64,000 bases of DNA from Fimenecus sp045595185 (GCA_045595185.1 JAZNZX010000038.1:62001-126000), one strand, 5' to 3'. Positions 55,907-63,957 are shown, counted from the first letter of the stretch. Program-made: numbers and translations. Notes: generated by a model not told the origin, from the sequence alone.

Positions 55907-56313
55907 TGATATTATTAATTCTTTTCATAGTTTCCCTTGTTTTGGGATTTATCCTTATATTCGTAGCTGATAAGAAGTGTTGGGACCTCACAGTTCCTTG
56001 TCTTATGATGACAATTGGAGTTTTCGGCTGTCTTATATGTGGAGCATTGATACCTTGTGAAAGGTCAGCAAAGGCTTATAACTCTTATTACAAAGATTGG
56101 AACAGAAAATACTTAGGTCTTGAAGCCAGAATTGAAGCGTGGAACAAAGGTGGAGAGGACCCATATTTGTGGGACGATGTAAAAAAGTTTAACAGTGACT
56201 TGGAGTACGCACAGTATTGGGCTAATAACTATTGGACCAACTGGATGAATGAGCGGGCTTGTAATGAGTTTGAGACATTCGATATACCTGATTATAAAAG
56301 GAGTAATGAATAA
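55906..56313 (+). CDS. Membrane protein, two N-terminal helices
   Basis: 135 residues: transmembrane helices at about 2-20 and 28-47, then a Trp/Tyr-rich charged cytoplasmic or external region. Unknown. Confidence 0.75.
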   Translation: MILLILFIVSLVLGFILIFVADKKCWDLTVPCLMMTIGVFGCLICGALIPCERSAKAYNSYYKDWNRKYLGLEARIEAWNKGGEDPYLWDDVKKFNSDLEYAQYWANNYWTNWMNERACNEFETFDIPDYKRSNE

Positions 56314-56594
56314 TGTGTAAAAAGTTTATGGACTGGTTCATTGAGAAGTTTTGCCCAGTTGTAGTGATGATATTACTTGTTTTCGTTATCGGACTTATCA
56401 GTATTCTGTGCTATAACTTCATAGATGAAACTAAGCAGGAATCAGCGGCTAAGTCAATTCTCTATTGTTGCGACGAGACCTACTATATCGATTCTTACAC
56501 CATCAAAGGCGATGAAATATTTGCAGTCGATGTGAAAGGAAAAGAAGTTATCCTTCCGAAGGACCGCACTGTAATTAAGAATAAGGGGGAATAA
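56313..56594 (+). CDS. Membrane-anchored small protein
   Basis: 93 residues with one transmembrane helix (about 15-37) and a short beta domain. Same plan as the proteins at 52027 and 57207. Coupled by TAATG. Confidence 0.75.
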   Translation: MCKKFMDWFIEKFCPVVVMILLVFVIGLISILCYNFIDETKQESAAKSILYCCDETYYIDSYTIKGDEIFAVDVKGKEVILPKDRTVIKNKGE

Positions 56595-56598
56595 TACA

Positions 56599-56946
56599 AT
56601 GGGTGATAGAGAATATAAACCTTGGATTATTGAGCAGGTTTTTAGTGGCACATACTACTGGACACTATTTTGCAGAGATGAAAATGGCGATAATAGGCAT
56701 ATTCAAGTTAGTAGAAGTGCTCATAATGGTCTCGTTCTCGAAAAAATGTTCAATAAACCTGTTTCTGAATGGGCTGGAACACACTGTGGTTATACAATAT
56801 TAAATATGAATGTTGAGGCAATATTATCTATATGGATTGAGCCAGCAGAAATTAGAGGACAGATAACATTTCGAGGCTTTCGTATCAAAGGAAAATATTA
56901 TTTCTTTGAAACTTCTTATTCTGTTTTTCATGGGGAGGAAGAGTAA
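56599..56946 (+). CDS. Unknown protein
   Basis: 115 residues, aromatic and beta-rich (Y-Y-W-T-L-F-C-R-D). Ribosome site GGGGGAA upstream. Unrecognised. Confidence 0.74.
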   Translation: MGDREYKPWIIEQVFSGTYYWTLFCRDENGDNRHIQVSRSAHNGLVLEKMFNKPVSEWAGTHCGYTILNMNVEAILSIWIEPAEIRGQITFRGFRIKGKYYFFETSYSVFHGEEE

Positions 56947-57065
56947 TGAGCTTAATTGAATATATCAAACTGTATCTTGCTGTAAAGGAAGACTGTAAAC
57001 GCAGATACAAGAGAGACATAAAAGACCGTATGCGTGAACTCATGGAAGCATACCGTATTCAGTAA
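56946..57065 (+). CDS. Tiny basic helical protein
   Basis: 39 residues, Lys/Arg-rich amphipathic helix. Starts at the TAATG overlap with GGGGAGG upstream; ends before a terminator. Too short for family assignment. Confidence 0.6.
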   Translation: MSLIEYIKLYLAVKEDCKRRYKRDIKDRMRELMEAYRIQ

Positions 57066-57069
57066 TAAC

Positions 57070-57119
57070 TGCCGCCGTACCTTAGTGTAATTATTCATCG
57101 AGGGCATGGCGGCATTTTT
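57070..57119 (+). terminator. Rho-independent terminator
   Basis: TGCCGCC (57070-57076) / GGCGGCA (57108-57114), long loop, then TTTTTG. Confidence 0.75.
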
Positions 57120-57146
57120 GTGTAAAAATTTTAAGGCTAAAGTCAC

Positions 57147-57175
57147 TTTACAATTTTTAAAAACTGTGATATAAT
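57147..57175 (+). promoter_or_regulatory. Promoter
   Basis: TTTACA (57147-57152), 17-bp spacer, TATAAT (57170-57175), TATTATAGAAAA. Confidence 0.88.
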
Positions 57176-57206
57176 TATTATAGAAAATCAAAGAAAGGAG
57201 TTAAAA

Positions 57207-57521
57207 ATGTATAGGCGTGACGGTGAAGCAACCTTTTACACAATTCTCATATTCATTGTAATAGGTTTTATATTACTCTGCTTTGAGAGTTGCTGGAGTA
57301 GCTCAGTGGCTGAAAATGATATTCATGCCCATAAGTATATCTATATCGGCGGTGAATACTACGCGACTGAGGACATTGATTACATCACCTCAGATGTAAT
57401 TATGCACGATAAGCATGTCATCACTATCCACTTCAAGAATGGTGTGACATATCAGACACAGGAAGGTCAGTACACTTTTGCTGAGACAAAGCCTGAAACT
57501 ACGGAAGGAGAAACCAAATGA
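57207..57521 (+). CDS. Membrane-anchored small protein, paralogue of 52027 gene
   Basis: 104 residues. Transmembrane helix (about 12-30), then I-Y-I-G-G-E-Y-Y-A-T-E-D-I-D-Y-I and a beta region with H-F-K-N-G-V-T-Y, aligned with the protein at 52027. Overlaps the next gene by 4 bp. Confidence 0.76.
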   Translation: MYRRDGEATFYTILIFIVIGFILLCFESCWSSSVAENDIHAHKYIYIGGEYYATEDIDYITSDVIMHDKHVITIHFKNGVTYQTQEGQYTFAETKPETTEGETK

Positions 57522-58783
57522 ATAATGTATGGTCTTATTGGCGTTGTCCGTCTTGTCGAAATATAATTCGAGGAGACAATAAAACTTGTCCGTGTTGCGG
57601 CGCCCCTATACCCAATGGGGTTAAGTATATGATGCCTGATAATCCTGAAGTTATCAGTGCTATGGACCGCGGCGAAATAATCACGGGTAAAGAAGACTAT
57701 AAGAAAAAAGTAAATTCCGTAGGCATCGTTGAAGAAATTGTACCCGAAGAACTTGAAAGCGATAAGCCGAACTGGAACTGTATCTACTGCGGCTATCAAA
57801 ACGCTTATGAAAATACATCTTGTGTAAACTGCGGCGCAGGAAAAGAAGAAGCAGAAGAAGACTATTTCGGTAATAAGCCTACGTTTGACGAAAAGAACAA
57901 AGAGGAATTTGAAACTCGTAAGGGACAATCCTATGATGATTTTGTCAAGGAAATAGAAGACTCTCCTGTCGTAGATTTCCCCAACGAGGATGGCGGCAAA
58001 ACAGAATCAGAGCCCAAGGAAAGTTTTCTAACCAAAGCCAAAGACGGCATAAGTGACTTTTTTCATTCAGACGTATTCCCTCTTGCGGCGAAGATAACAG
58101 CCGGAGTTCTTGCTGTAATTTTCCTTGTATGGCTTTTCTTCCCTATCACCAGAGTTGGTAAGGTAACTGGTTTTGAGTGGGACCGTACCATTGAGGTAGA
58201 GGAATTTACTCTTTGCCACGAAGAGGATTGGTCAGTACCGGCTGGCGGCAGAATAACGTCACAAGAGGAACGATTGCATCATACTGACCATGTTATAGAC
58301 CACTATGAAACTAAGACGCGACAGGTCTCATATCAGGTCCTTGACCATTATGATACTCATGTTTACTACTCTGATAATGGCAATGGACAGGCAACAAAAC
58401 ATGAAACACGTACACCAGTTTATCGTACAGAATATCGTACAGAAACATATCAAGACCCTGTATACAAAGACGTACCAGTTTATAAAACATATTACCACTA
58501 TGACATAGACCGTTGGAAATATGATAGTGACCTATATACCTCTGGCTCAGACCGTAACCCATACTGGAAAGAAACAACAATACCCGAAGATGTTTCTAAT
58601 CCAGACTATGGCGATAAGCGTCTTGGCGACAGGACAGAGCACTATTTTGCTGTAATCGTCGATGACCGAGAGGATATTCGTAGCGCTCCAGTTTCATATT
58701 CTGAATGGATGGACCTTGAATTAGGTCAAGAAATTGAATATAAGACCTTTAGGTTTAGTCATAGACCTTTGGGCGGCTCTTAA
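57518..58783 (+). CDS. Two-zinc-ribbon transmembrane protein
   Basis: 421 residues. Two zinc ribbons: C-P-S-C ... C-P-C-C-G (9-28) and C-I-Y-C-G ... C-V-N-C-G (86-106). An acidic linker, one transmembrane helix (about 193-212), then an extracytoplasmic domain with repeated Y-R-T-E-Y-R-T-E-T-Y and V-P-V-Y-K-T-Y motifs. Architecture suggests a membrane sensor or organiser; such zinc-ribbon membrane proteins exist in Bacillota genomes. Not assigned. Confidence 0.8.
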   Translation: MNNVWSYWRCPSCRNIIRGDNKTCPCCGAPIPNGVKYMMPDNPEVISAMDRGEIITGKEDYKKKVNSVGIVEEIVPEELESDKPNWNCIYCGYQNAYENTSCVNCGAGKEEAEEDYFGNKPTFDEKNKEEFETRKGQSYDDFVKEIEDSPVVDFPNEDGGKTESEPKESFLTKAKDGISDFFHSDVFPLAAKITAGVLAVIFLVWLFFPITRVGKVTGFEWDRTIEVEEFTLCHEEDWSVPAGGRITSQEERLHHTDHVIDHYETKTRQVSYQVLDHYDTHVYYSDNGNGQATKHETRTPVYRTEYRTETYQDPVYKDVPVYKTYYHYDIDRWKYDSDLYTSGSDRNPYWKETTIPEDVSNPDYGDKRLGDRTEHYFAVIVDDREDIRSAPVSYSEWMDLELGQEIEYKTFRFSHRPLGGS

Positions 58784-58811
58784 AAGGTAAAATTTTATTT
58801 TACCTTTTTTC
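58782..58811 (+). terminator. Rho-independent terminator overlapping stop codon
   Basis: AAAAGGTAAAAT / ATTTTACCTTTT with TTT loop, starting in the TAA stop; next -35 follows directly. Confidence 0.88.
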
Positions 58812-58840
58812 TTTACAATTTAAAAAAATTATGCTATAAT
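58812..58840 (+). promoter_or_regulatory. Promoter of Rnl1 operon
   Basis: TTTACA (58812-58817), 17-bp spacer, TATAAT (58835-58840), TATTATAGAAAG. Confidence 0.9.
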
Positions 58841-58872
58841 TATTATAGAAAGTTAAGGAAAGGAAGAAAAAA

Positions 58873-59091
58873 ATGAAAGTAACCATTAACCTCACAAAGC
58901 AGGAGATTAATGAAGTAATTGAAGGAATCAATTTCTACTTCGAGGAAGTCGAATGTCCTGCTCATTCACGTTGGTCACTTGATAGTGACAACTATACTGA
59001 AGAAGAGAAAGAGTATATAAGAGAAAACCCTACTGAAATGGCGCTCTTACATTTAGCTAATCAGCTCGAAGAGGTTTTAAAGGAGGATTAA
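58873..59091 (+). CDS. Small acidic protein
   Basis: 72 residues, helical and acidic; first gene of the Rnl1 operon. AGGAAG ribosome site upstream. Unrecognised. Confidence 0.75.
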   Translation: MKVTINLTKQEINEVIEGINFYFEEVECPAHSRWSLDSDNYTEEEKEYIRENPTEMALLHLANQLEEVLKED

Positions 59092-59093
59092 GA

Positions 59094-60227
59094 ATGTTAA
59101 AGATTCAGGAGTTTATCCTTGCACATGATAACTGGCGTGAGCTTTTGGCTGACGCACCTTACAACTTAAAGATTTCTGAAGACGACGGCTACGTTCTCTT
59201 CAAGTATAACCAGATTGCTTCTGATTTCAACGAGGAAATCTGCAAGGAAGCTCGTGGTCTTATCCTTGATGCTCAGGACAATTTCCGTGTAGTTCGCTAT
59301 GCCTTCAAGAAGTTCTTCAACGTAGACGAGGGCTTTGCAGCTAAGCTCGACTGGGATACTGCTGTTGCAACTGAGAAGATTGATGGTTCCATCATGTCTG
59401 TATGGTTTGCACGTGGCAAGTGGCATCTGTCTACCAATGGTACTATCGATGCATTCAAGGCAGAGCTTAACGGCGTAGGTCCTTACAAGACTTTCGGCGA
59501 ACTGTTCGAGTCTGTATTACCTTTGTCTCGTTTCAGCGAGTTTTCTAATATTCTTGCACATCAGTGCTACACTTTCGAGCTTGTATCTCCTTACAACAAG
59601 GTAGTCATCGATTATCCTGAGACTAAGGTATATTTACTTTCTATCCGCAACATGAACACACTCGTAGAGCATCCTCTTGACGAAGTAGCTGAGTTCGCTA
59701 AGCGTTTCAATTTTACTATGCCACAGTTCTACTACATGAATGACGAGGCTGGTTTCCGCCGCCTTGTTGAGCAGATGCCTGAGGGTCATGAGGGTATTGT
59801 TGTTCGTGACGAGAATGGTGAGCGTGTTAAGATTAAGACTTTACTGTACTTCGAGATGCACCGCGCAAAGAACAATGGTGTTATCACTCTGGAGCGTATT
59901 GTCGATTTAATCCGTGCAAATGACCATTACGAGTTCTTGTCTTACTTCCCTGAGTATCAGTCTGTATTTGACGACGTCAAGAGACAGATTGACCACTCTG
60001 AGGTAGTAGTAGAGAAGGTTCGTCAGGATGTAGCAGAGTGGAAGAACAACAATAAGGATGTTTACGAGCAGGACGAGAGAATGGCTCGTAAGTGGTTCGC
60101 ACAGGACCTCGGTAAGAAGGGACCACTGTATTTCGCGGAGTACGATGGTAAACTCGCACATACAGTAGATTCTTTGGAGACAAAGAAGTTCATTTCTCTG
60201 TTCAAGATTGAGTTAAAGGAGGGTTAA
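59094..60227 (+). CDS. Rnl1-type RNA ligase
   Basis: 377 residues (T4 Rnl1 is 374). Nucleotidyl-lysine motif T-E-K-I-D-G-S at Lys95, with E-A-R-G-L-I-L upstream, F-E-L-V-S-P-Y-N-K-V-V-I in the middle, and E-G-I-V-V-R then V-K-I-K-T near 265-285. The C-terminal helical domain recognises tRNA in T4. Rnl1 seals single-strand breaks in anticodon loops made by anticodon nucleases. With the Rnl2-type ligase and kinase-HD enzyme it makes a full repair path. AGGAGG precedes. Confidence 0.93.
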   Translation: MLKIQEFILAHDNWRELLADAPYNLKISEDDGYVLFKYNQIASDFNEEICKEARGLILDAQDNFRVVRYAFKKFFNVDEGFAAKLDWDTAVATEKIDGSIMSVWFARGKWHLSTNGTIDAFKAELNGVGPYKTFGELFESVLPLSRFSEFSNILAHQCYTFELVSPYNKVVIDYPETKVYLLSIRNMNTLVEHPLDEVAEFAKRFNFTMPQFYYMNDEAGFRRLVEQMPEGHEGIVVRDENGERVKIKTLLYFEMHRAKNNGVITLERIVDLIRANDHYEFLSYFPEYQSVFDDVKRQIDHSEVVVEKVRQDVAEWKNNNKDVYEQDERMARKWFAQDLGKKGPLYFAEYDGKLAHTVDSLETKKFISLFKIELKEG

Positions 60228-60228
60228 T

Positions 60229-60642
60229 ATGGGTGCACTTCTTTTCATATTCTGTCTGGTATTAGGCTTCGTCGCGGGATACCTCTACAGAGGCATCTTT
60301 GGCGGACGTAAACAGGTCGGTGGGGATAACTGTATCCAAATCCAGACAGGAGAAATTCTTCTTGATGCTGACTGCAACAAGGAGATAAGCGACATAACTT
60401 CATCTCATGACGGCTCCCATAAAAATAAGCTGCTTAATAAGTTAACCAAAATGGTTAATGAGGCGGCACAGAATGGACAGACACATATTGACCTTTATGG
60501 GATGTATGCTTTCAATGATGAAATAAGAAAATATCTTACCAAGAAAGAGCTGAGAGAATACTTCGGCTCTCGTGGTTACCATGTTGAATTCAAATACTTC
60601 TGTCTGGAAGATTCAGACATACACAGAATAAGTTGGGAGTGA
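60229..60642 (+). CDS. Membrane-anchored unknown protein
   Basis: 137 residues, N-terminal transmembrane helix (about 4-23), then a cytoplasmic alpha/beta domain. AAGGAGGG site upstream. Unrecognised. Confidence 0.75.
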   Translation: MGALLFIFCLVLGFVAGYLYRGIFGGRKQVGGDNCIQIQTGEILLDADCNKEISDITSSHDGSHKNKLLNKLTKMVNEAAQNGQTHIDLYGMYAFNDEIRKYLTKKELREYFGSRGYHVEFKYFCLEDSDIHRISWE

Positions 60643-60646
60643 GATT

Positions 60647-60880
60647 ATGAAAATAGATAAGACACTGTATTTCATGCTGTTATTCTTCGCATCAATTCTC
60701 AAATTCATCACAGCATTTGGTATCCCCTTCTGTATCGTCTCCCTCGGCTATCTTGCTGGATTCTGGGAATTCTCATGGGGCGGCGTACTTATAGCATATA
60801 TCTTCTATGCGCAACTTAAAGAAACAAAAATGTCGATGGACTTACTCGGTTTTACAACAGATGATGAGGAGGACAAGTAA
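60647..60880 (+). CDS. Small membrane protein
   Basis: 77 residues with two hydrophobic helices (about 8-35, 40-58) and an acidic tail. Overlaps the next gene (TAATG). Confidence 0.74.
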   Translation: MKIDKTLYFMLLFFASILKFITAFGIPFCIVSLGYLAGFWEFSWGGVLIAYIFYAQLKETKMSMDLLGFTTDDEEDK

Positions 60881-61134
60881 TGGCAGTAGATTTCTCTGCT
60901 TACCTCGACCTTAATAAACCCAAGACAAATATCAAACCACTTGACCAATCTAAGTTCAAGAAAAAGAAGACAGGCGGCGTAGACTTCGATTACGGAATAG
61001 GTGACCCTATGGAACATTCTTCTATGACAGCTGTAGTCACAAAGGAAACCTATTTCAATCCAAACGACTATAAGGTTGATTGTAATGACCTTAGTCTATA
61101 CTGCGCCGCGATGTTCGGCGGACCACTTTATTAA
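60880..61134 (+). CDS. Small unknown protein
   Basis: 84 residues, basic N-terminal half (K-F-K-K-K-K-T-G-G-V-D-F), neutral C-terminal half. GAGGAGG upstream. Confidence 0.74.
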   Translation: MAVDFSAYLDLNKPKTNIKPLDQSKFKKKKTGGVDFDYGIGDPMEHSSMTAVVTKETYFNPNDYKVDCNDLSLYCAAMFGGPLY

Positions 61135-61144
61135 GGAGGAGCTT

Positions 61145-61315
61145 ATGGAACAGGAGCACGTATGGATGTCATTTCTATATTTTGCCACGGTTGTAGGCGG
61201 AGTTGTACTCATAACAAAATATATCTGTACGGCTCTGGCGGCGAAGTATAAAATGGAAGCGGAAAAATATAAATACGAAAGAAAAGTAGATTATTACGAG
61301 AGAGGGGATTATTAA
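61145..61315 (+). CDS. Tiny membrane protein
   Basis: 56 residues, one transmembrane helix (about 8-30) and a charged tail. AAGGAGGAG is well placed. Unknown. Confidence 0.7.
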   Translation: MEQEHVWMSFLYFATVVGGVVLITKYICTALAAKYKMEAEKYKYERKVDYYERGDY

Positions 61316-61330
61316 CCTCTTTCTGTAATA

Positions 61331-61359
61331 ATTATATCATAATTGTTCTTCAAAGTCAA
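61331..61359 (-). promoter_or_regulatory. Leftward promoter without a visible leftward gene
   Basis: Minus strand TTGACT (61359-61354), 17-bp spacer, TATAAT (61336-61331), then TATTACAGAAAG, matching the phage promoter family including its start region. It points into the rightward operon ending at 61315. Confidence 0.75.
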
Positions 61360-61384
61360 GAAAAAATTTCAAAGAGAAAAAATC

Positions 61385-61413
61385 TTGACAAAAAGAAAAA
61401 ATTATGATATAAT
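61385..61413 (+). promoter_or_regulatory. Rightward promoter, divergent pair
   Basis: TTGACA (61385-61390), 17-bp spacer, TATAAT (61408-61413), TATTATAGAAAG. Confidence 0.92.
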
Positions 61414-61447
61414 TATTATAGAAAGTTGAGAGAAAGGAATGATAAAA

Positions 61448-61636
61448 ATGAGTGATATAGAACGTTTTAATAAAATCAATAGTATTATCCTTGAGATGGA
61501 TGATGGCGCTTTTTGGTCTATTTGCACTTCATATGAACAATCTCTCGAGTATGGTACAAGAAATATATTTGAAAATATCTGTAAAGCTTTTGGTATCAAT
61601 GCAGAAGATTTTGTATTCTGGTATAGAAAGGAATGA
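61448..61636 (+). CDS. Small unknown protein
   Basis: 62 residues from ATG 61448 (9 nt after AAAGGA; ATG 61439 is too close). Helical, aromatic. Unrecognised. Confidence 0.7.
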   Translation: MSDIERFNKINSIILEMDDGAFWSICTSYEQSLEYGTRNIFENICKAFGINAEDFVFWYRKE

Positions 61637-61640
61637 TTAA

Positions 61641-61748
61641 ATGGACGGTTTCGATTGGGGACAGATTGATGATTTCTGTTTCTTTTGGGACGATATCGAC
61701 ATGGACGAAGTAATGAAAGAAATCTATGAAGATTCTGAAAGGGGTTAA
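61641..61748 (+). CDS. Tiny acidic protein
   Basis: 35 residues, dominated by Asp/Glu/Phe/Trp. GAAAGGAATG upstream and tight spacing to both neighbours. Weak support because of length. Confidence 0.5.
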   Translation: MDGFDWGQIDDFCFFWDDIDMDEVMKEIYEDSERG

Positions 61749-61751
61749 ACT

Positions 61752-62081
61752 ATGGCTGAAAAGTTTGATTACACACAGGCAAAGAATGAGACTACAGCAA
61801 AGAATCTCGGTCGTGAAGATTTGGCAAAAGCTATCAATGAGTTTCTTAAAGAGAGATTCGGTGAAGAGAATGCCGGCTTCGTAGATAAGAATACTCCGGC
61901 TGTAGTTTTCGGTGACGTAAATGATAATGATGGTTGTCCATGTGATATGGCTGCGACAATTAAGATTGTCATTAAGAACTATCAGGACCATTGCGGAACG
62001 AAAAAGTATACCCCTGCATGGGATTTTTACGAAGCAAAAAGAGTATTTGAGGAGACAGGCAAACCGATGGGAGAACTGTAA
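61752..62081 (+). CDS. Unknown protein
   Basis: 109 residues, alpha/beta; D-V-N-D-N-D-G-C-P-C-D acidic Cys patch in the middle. GAAAGGGG upstream. Unrecognised. Confidence 0.75.
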   Translation: MAEKFDYTQAKNETTAKNLGREDLAKAINEFLKERFGEENAGFVDKNTPAVVFGDVNDNDGCPCDMAATIKIVIKNYQDHCGTKKYTPAWDFYEAKRVFEETGKPMGEL

Positions 62082-62102
62082 TTCCTCTGAAAGGAGACAA
62101 TT

Positions 62103-62906
62103 ATGGACGCAAAGATGGAAAAGGTACTCAAGGACGCGTTCGAGTTCGTTGAGTCACTTGGTTATAATGTGTGGGCTGTAAACCTCTACGGCTCACAGAA
62201 CTACAAGATGGATACTCCGCAGTCTGACTACGACTTCAAGGCTCTGGTATTTCCGTCTTTTGAGGACGTAGTAAGTGTGGCTAAGCCTGTATCTAAGGTT
62301 TACACTTACGGCGATGGTCAGGTTGACGTTAAGGACGTTCGCCTGATGTTCGGTGAGTACAAGAAGCAGAACTGCCAGTTCCTTGAGACTCTGTTCACTG
62401 ATTTCTACTGGGCAGCGCCTGAATACAGAGAAGAGTGGAAGCAGGTTCGCGCTCTTGCTCCGCTTGTAGCCAGAGCAGACGTAGCTCGTCATCTGAATGC
62501 AATGTGCGGCATGGCGATGGAGAAGGTTCACGCTCTGTGTCATCCTTACGAGGGTAAGGTTGACTTACTTAAGGAGCGTGGCTACGACTCTAAGCAGCTC
62601 TCTCACGCATACAGACTTGGCTACATGATGGACAAGTACATGGCGGGTGCAGATTACAAGAGCCTTCTTGTCCCTAACGAGGACGAACTGAAGGTACTCA
62701 TGGACCTCAAGCTGTACAGACCCCAGCTCTCTGTTGAGGAAGCAAAGGCAATGGGTGACGCCAAGGTAAAGGAAATGCACGACAAGAAGGTAGCATACTT
62801 CGCCGCACATCCTGACCTTGCGGTAAACGAAGAGACTTACGCAAAGCTTGATGCTGTTAAGCTGGAAGTTCTCAAGAGGGTATTCAAGGCAGAACTCCTC
62901 TCTTAA
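62103..62906 (+). CDS. Polymerase-beta-type nucleotidyltransferase
   Basis: 267 residues. G-S (30-31) followed by S-D-Y-D (41-44), with a third acidic residue D in Q-V-D-V-K near 77, is the core of the pol-beta-fold nucleotidyltransferases. The remaining two thirds are helical. Family members transfer nucleotides to RNA, proteins or small molecules. Given its surroundings it may act on RNA ends, but that is inference. AAAGGAG precedes. Confidence 0.82.
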   Translation: MDAKMEKVLKDAFEFVESLGYNVWAVNLYGSQNYKMDTPQSDYDFKALVFPSFEDVVSVAKPVSKVYTYGDGQVDVKDVRLMFGEYKKQNCQFLETLFTDFYWAAPEYREEWKQVRALAPLVARADVARHLNAMCGMAMEKVHALCHPYEGKVDLLKERGYDSKQLSHAYRLGYMMDKYMAGADYKSLLVPNEDELKVLMDLKLYRPQLSVEEAKAMGDAKVKEMHDKKVAYFAAHPDLAVNEETYAKLDAVKLEVLKRVFKAELLS

Positions 62907-62910
62907 ATAT

Positions 62911-62939
62911 TTGACAAATTTTAAAATTTGTGCTATAAT
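62911..62939 (+). promoter_or_regulatory. Promoter
   Basis: TTGACA (62911-62916), 17-bp spacer, TATAAT (62934-62939), TATTATAGAG. Confidence 0.92.
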
Positions 62940-62967
62940 TATTATAGAGTTTGAGAGAGGAGATTAA

Positions 62968-63666
62968 ATGACGATAACAGATACTTTATATCAAGAAGCT
63001 CTTGATACACTTACTACTATTTTTCATTATGATGATAATACTGGTGGAGTGTATGAAGAAGACTATCTTGATTACTCAGACTTCGGCTATCAATGTGGCG
63101 CAAGTAAAGTAGTTATAATCTTAGATGATTGCGTATTAAAAACATCTTACGGCGGCATTGTCGAAGAAGATGAAGACGGAGATGAAGTTCTTGTGGACGG
63201 ATTTCCTGATTACGCAAGAATGGAATATGAAATCTACATGGCGGCGAAAGCAGAAGGGCTTGAATATTTCTTTGCAAAAACAGAAGAAGTTTGCCCTCAT
63301 ATCTATGAACAGCCAAGAGTTGATGCTACAGTTAACGATTATCGTTATAATGATGACGATTTACCGAAACGTTATTTCAACGGCAAAAGTAAAGCTCCGT
63401 ATCTGAATATTAAAGATACTGATAAACTGCTTGATTACTGTCAAAGAAATGGTCTGGCAGGAATACAATCACGAATTAAGCTTGATGTTATTCGTTATTT
63501 TCTTGCGGCTTATTCTTTTTCAGAACTTCAAAGGCTTCACAAATTCCTTATTAAGTATGACATTAACGATATAAGAGCGGGCAACTGCGGCTGGATTGAC
63601 GGTAAGTTGGTTATCTTTGACTTCTGTGGTTTCAGAACTTCAACTGAAGAAATTTTGAGTAAATAA
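62968..63666 (+). CDS. Kinase-fold candidate
   Basis: 232 residues. C-V-L-K-T-S-Y-G-G (Lys near 54) could be the ATP-binding strand, E-Y-E-I-Y the alphaC Glu, and Y-D-I-N-D-I-R-A-G-N-C-G-W ... V-I-F-D-F-C-G-F a D-x4-N/DFG-type catalytic loop (about 200-222). This pattern fits a minimal protein- or aminoglycoside-kinase-like fold. The spacing is short, so the call is tentative. Monocistronic, with GAGAGGAG before ATG. Confidence 0.6.
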   Translation: MTITDTLYQEALDTLTTIFHYDDNTGGVYEEDYLDYSDFGYQCGASKVVIILDDCVLKTSYGGIVEEDEDGDEVLVDGFPDYARMEYEIYMAAKAEGLEYFFAKTEEVCPHIYEQPRVDATVNDYRYNDDDLPKRYFNGKSKAPYLNIKDTDKLLDYCQRNGLAGIQSRIKLDVIRYFLAAYSFSELQRLHKFLIKYDINDIRAGNCGWIDGKLVIFDFCGFRTSTEEILSK

Positions 63667-63670
63667 AAAC

Positions 63671-63699
63671 TTGACTTTTTATAAAAATTATAGTATAAT
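63671..63699 (+). promoter_or_regulatory. Promoter of tRNA-His unit
   Basis: TTGACT (63671-63676), 17-bp spacer, TATAAT (63694-63699), TATTATAGAAAG. Confidence 0.92.
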
Positions 63700-63748
63700 T
63701 ATTATAGAAAGTTAAGGAAAGGCTTCTTAATCTGAAAGGAGAATGTTT

Positions 63749-63886
63749 ATGTTTATGAGAATTTTTCTGGACGAGGTAAAGGCAAAAGAGTTCATGCAGC
63801 TCGTGAAGGGTATTCTTACCATTCGCTATGACTGGGACGACATGAGAAACCAGATGGTTAAGGAGTTCGTAGTTAAGTACTTATAA
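63749..63886 (+). CDS. Tiny protein upstream of tRNA-His
   Basis: 45 residues; three nested in-frame ATGs (63743, 63749, 63755), the second best spaced from AAAGGAG. Basic/aromatic helix. Its last codons form one arm of an inverted repeat. Confidence 0.6.
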   Translation: MFMRIFLDEVKAKEFMQLVKGILTIRYDWDDMRNQMVKEFVVKYL

Positions 63887-63940
63887 TTTTTGGGTGGAAA
63901 ATGGTAGAGATACCATTTTCCAAACCCACATTATAAGTAC
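63877..63940 (+). repeat. Long inverted repeat between gene and tRNA-His
   Basis: GTACTTATAA (63877-63886) and TTATAAGTAC (63931-63940) are perfect arms that enclose a second stem, GGTGGAAAATGGTA / TACCATTTTCCA with a GAGA loop. No T run follows. It could be a processing site before the tRNA or an attenuator. Confidence 0.8.
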
Positions 63941-63957
63941 AAAGACCACAAATTGAT

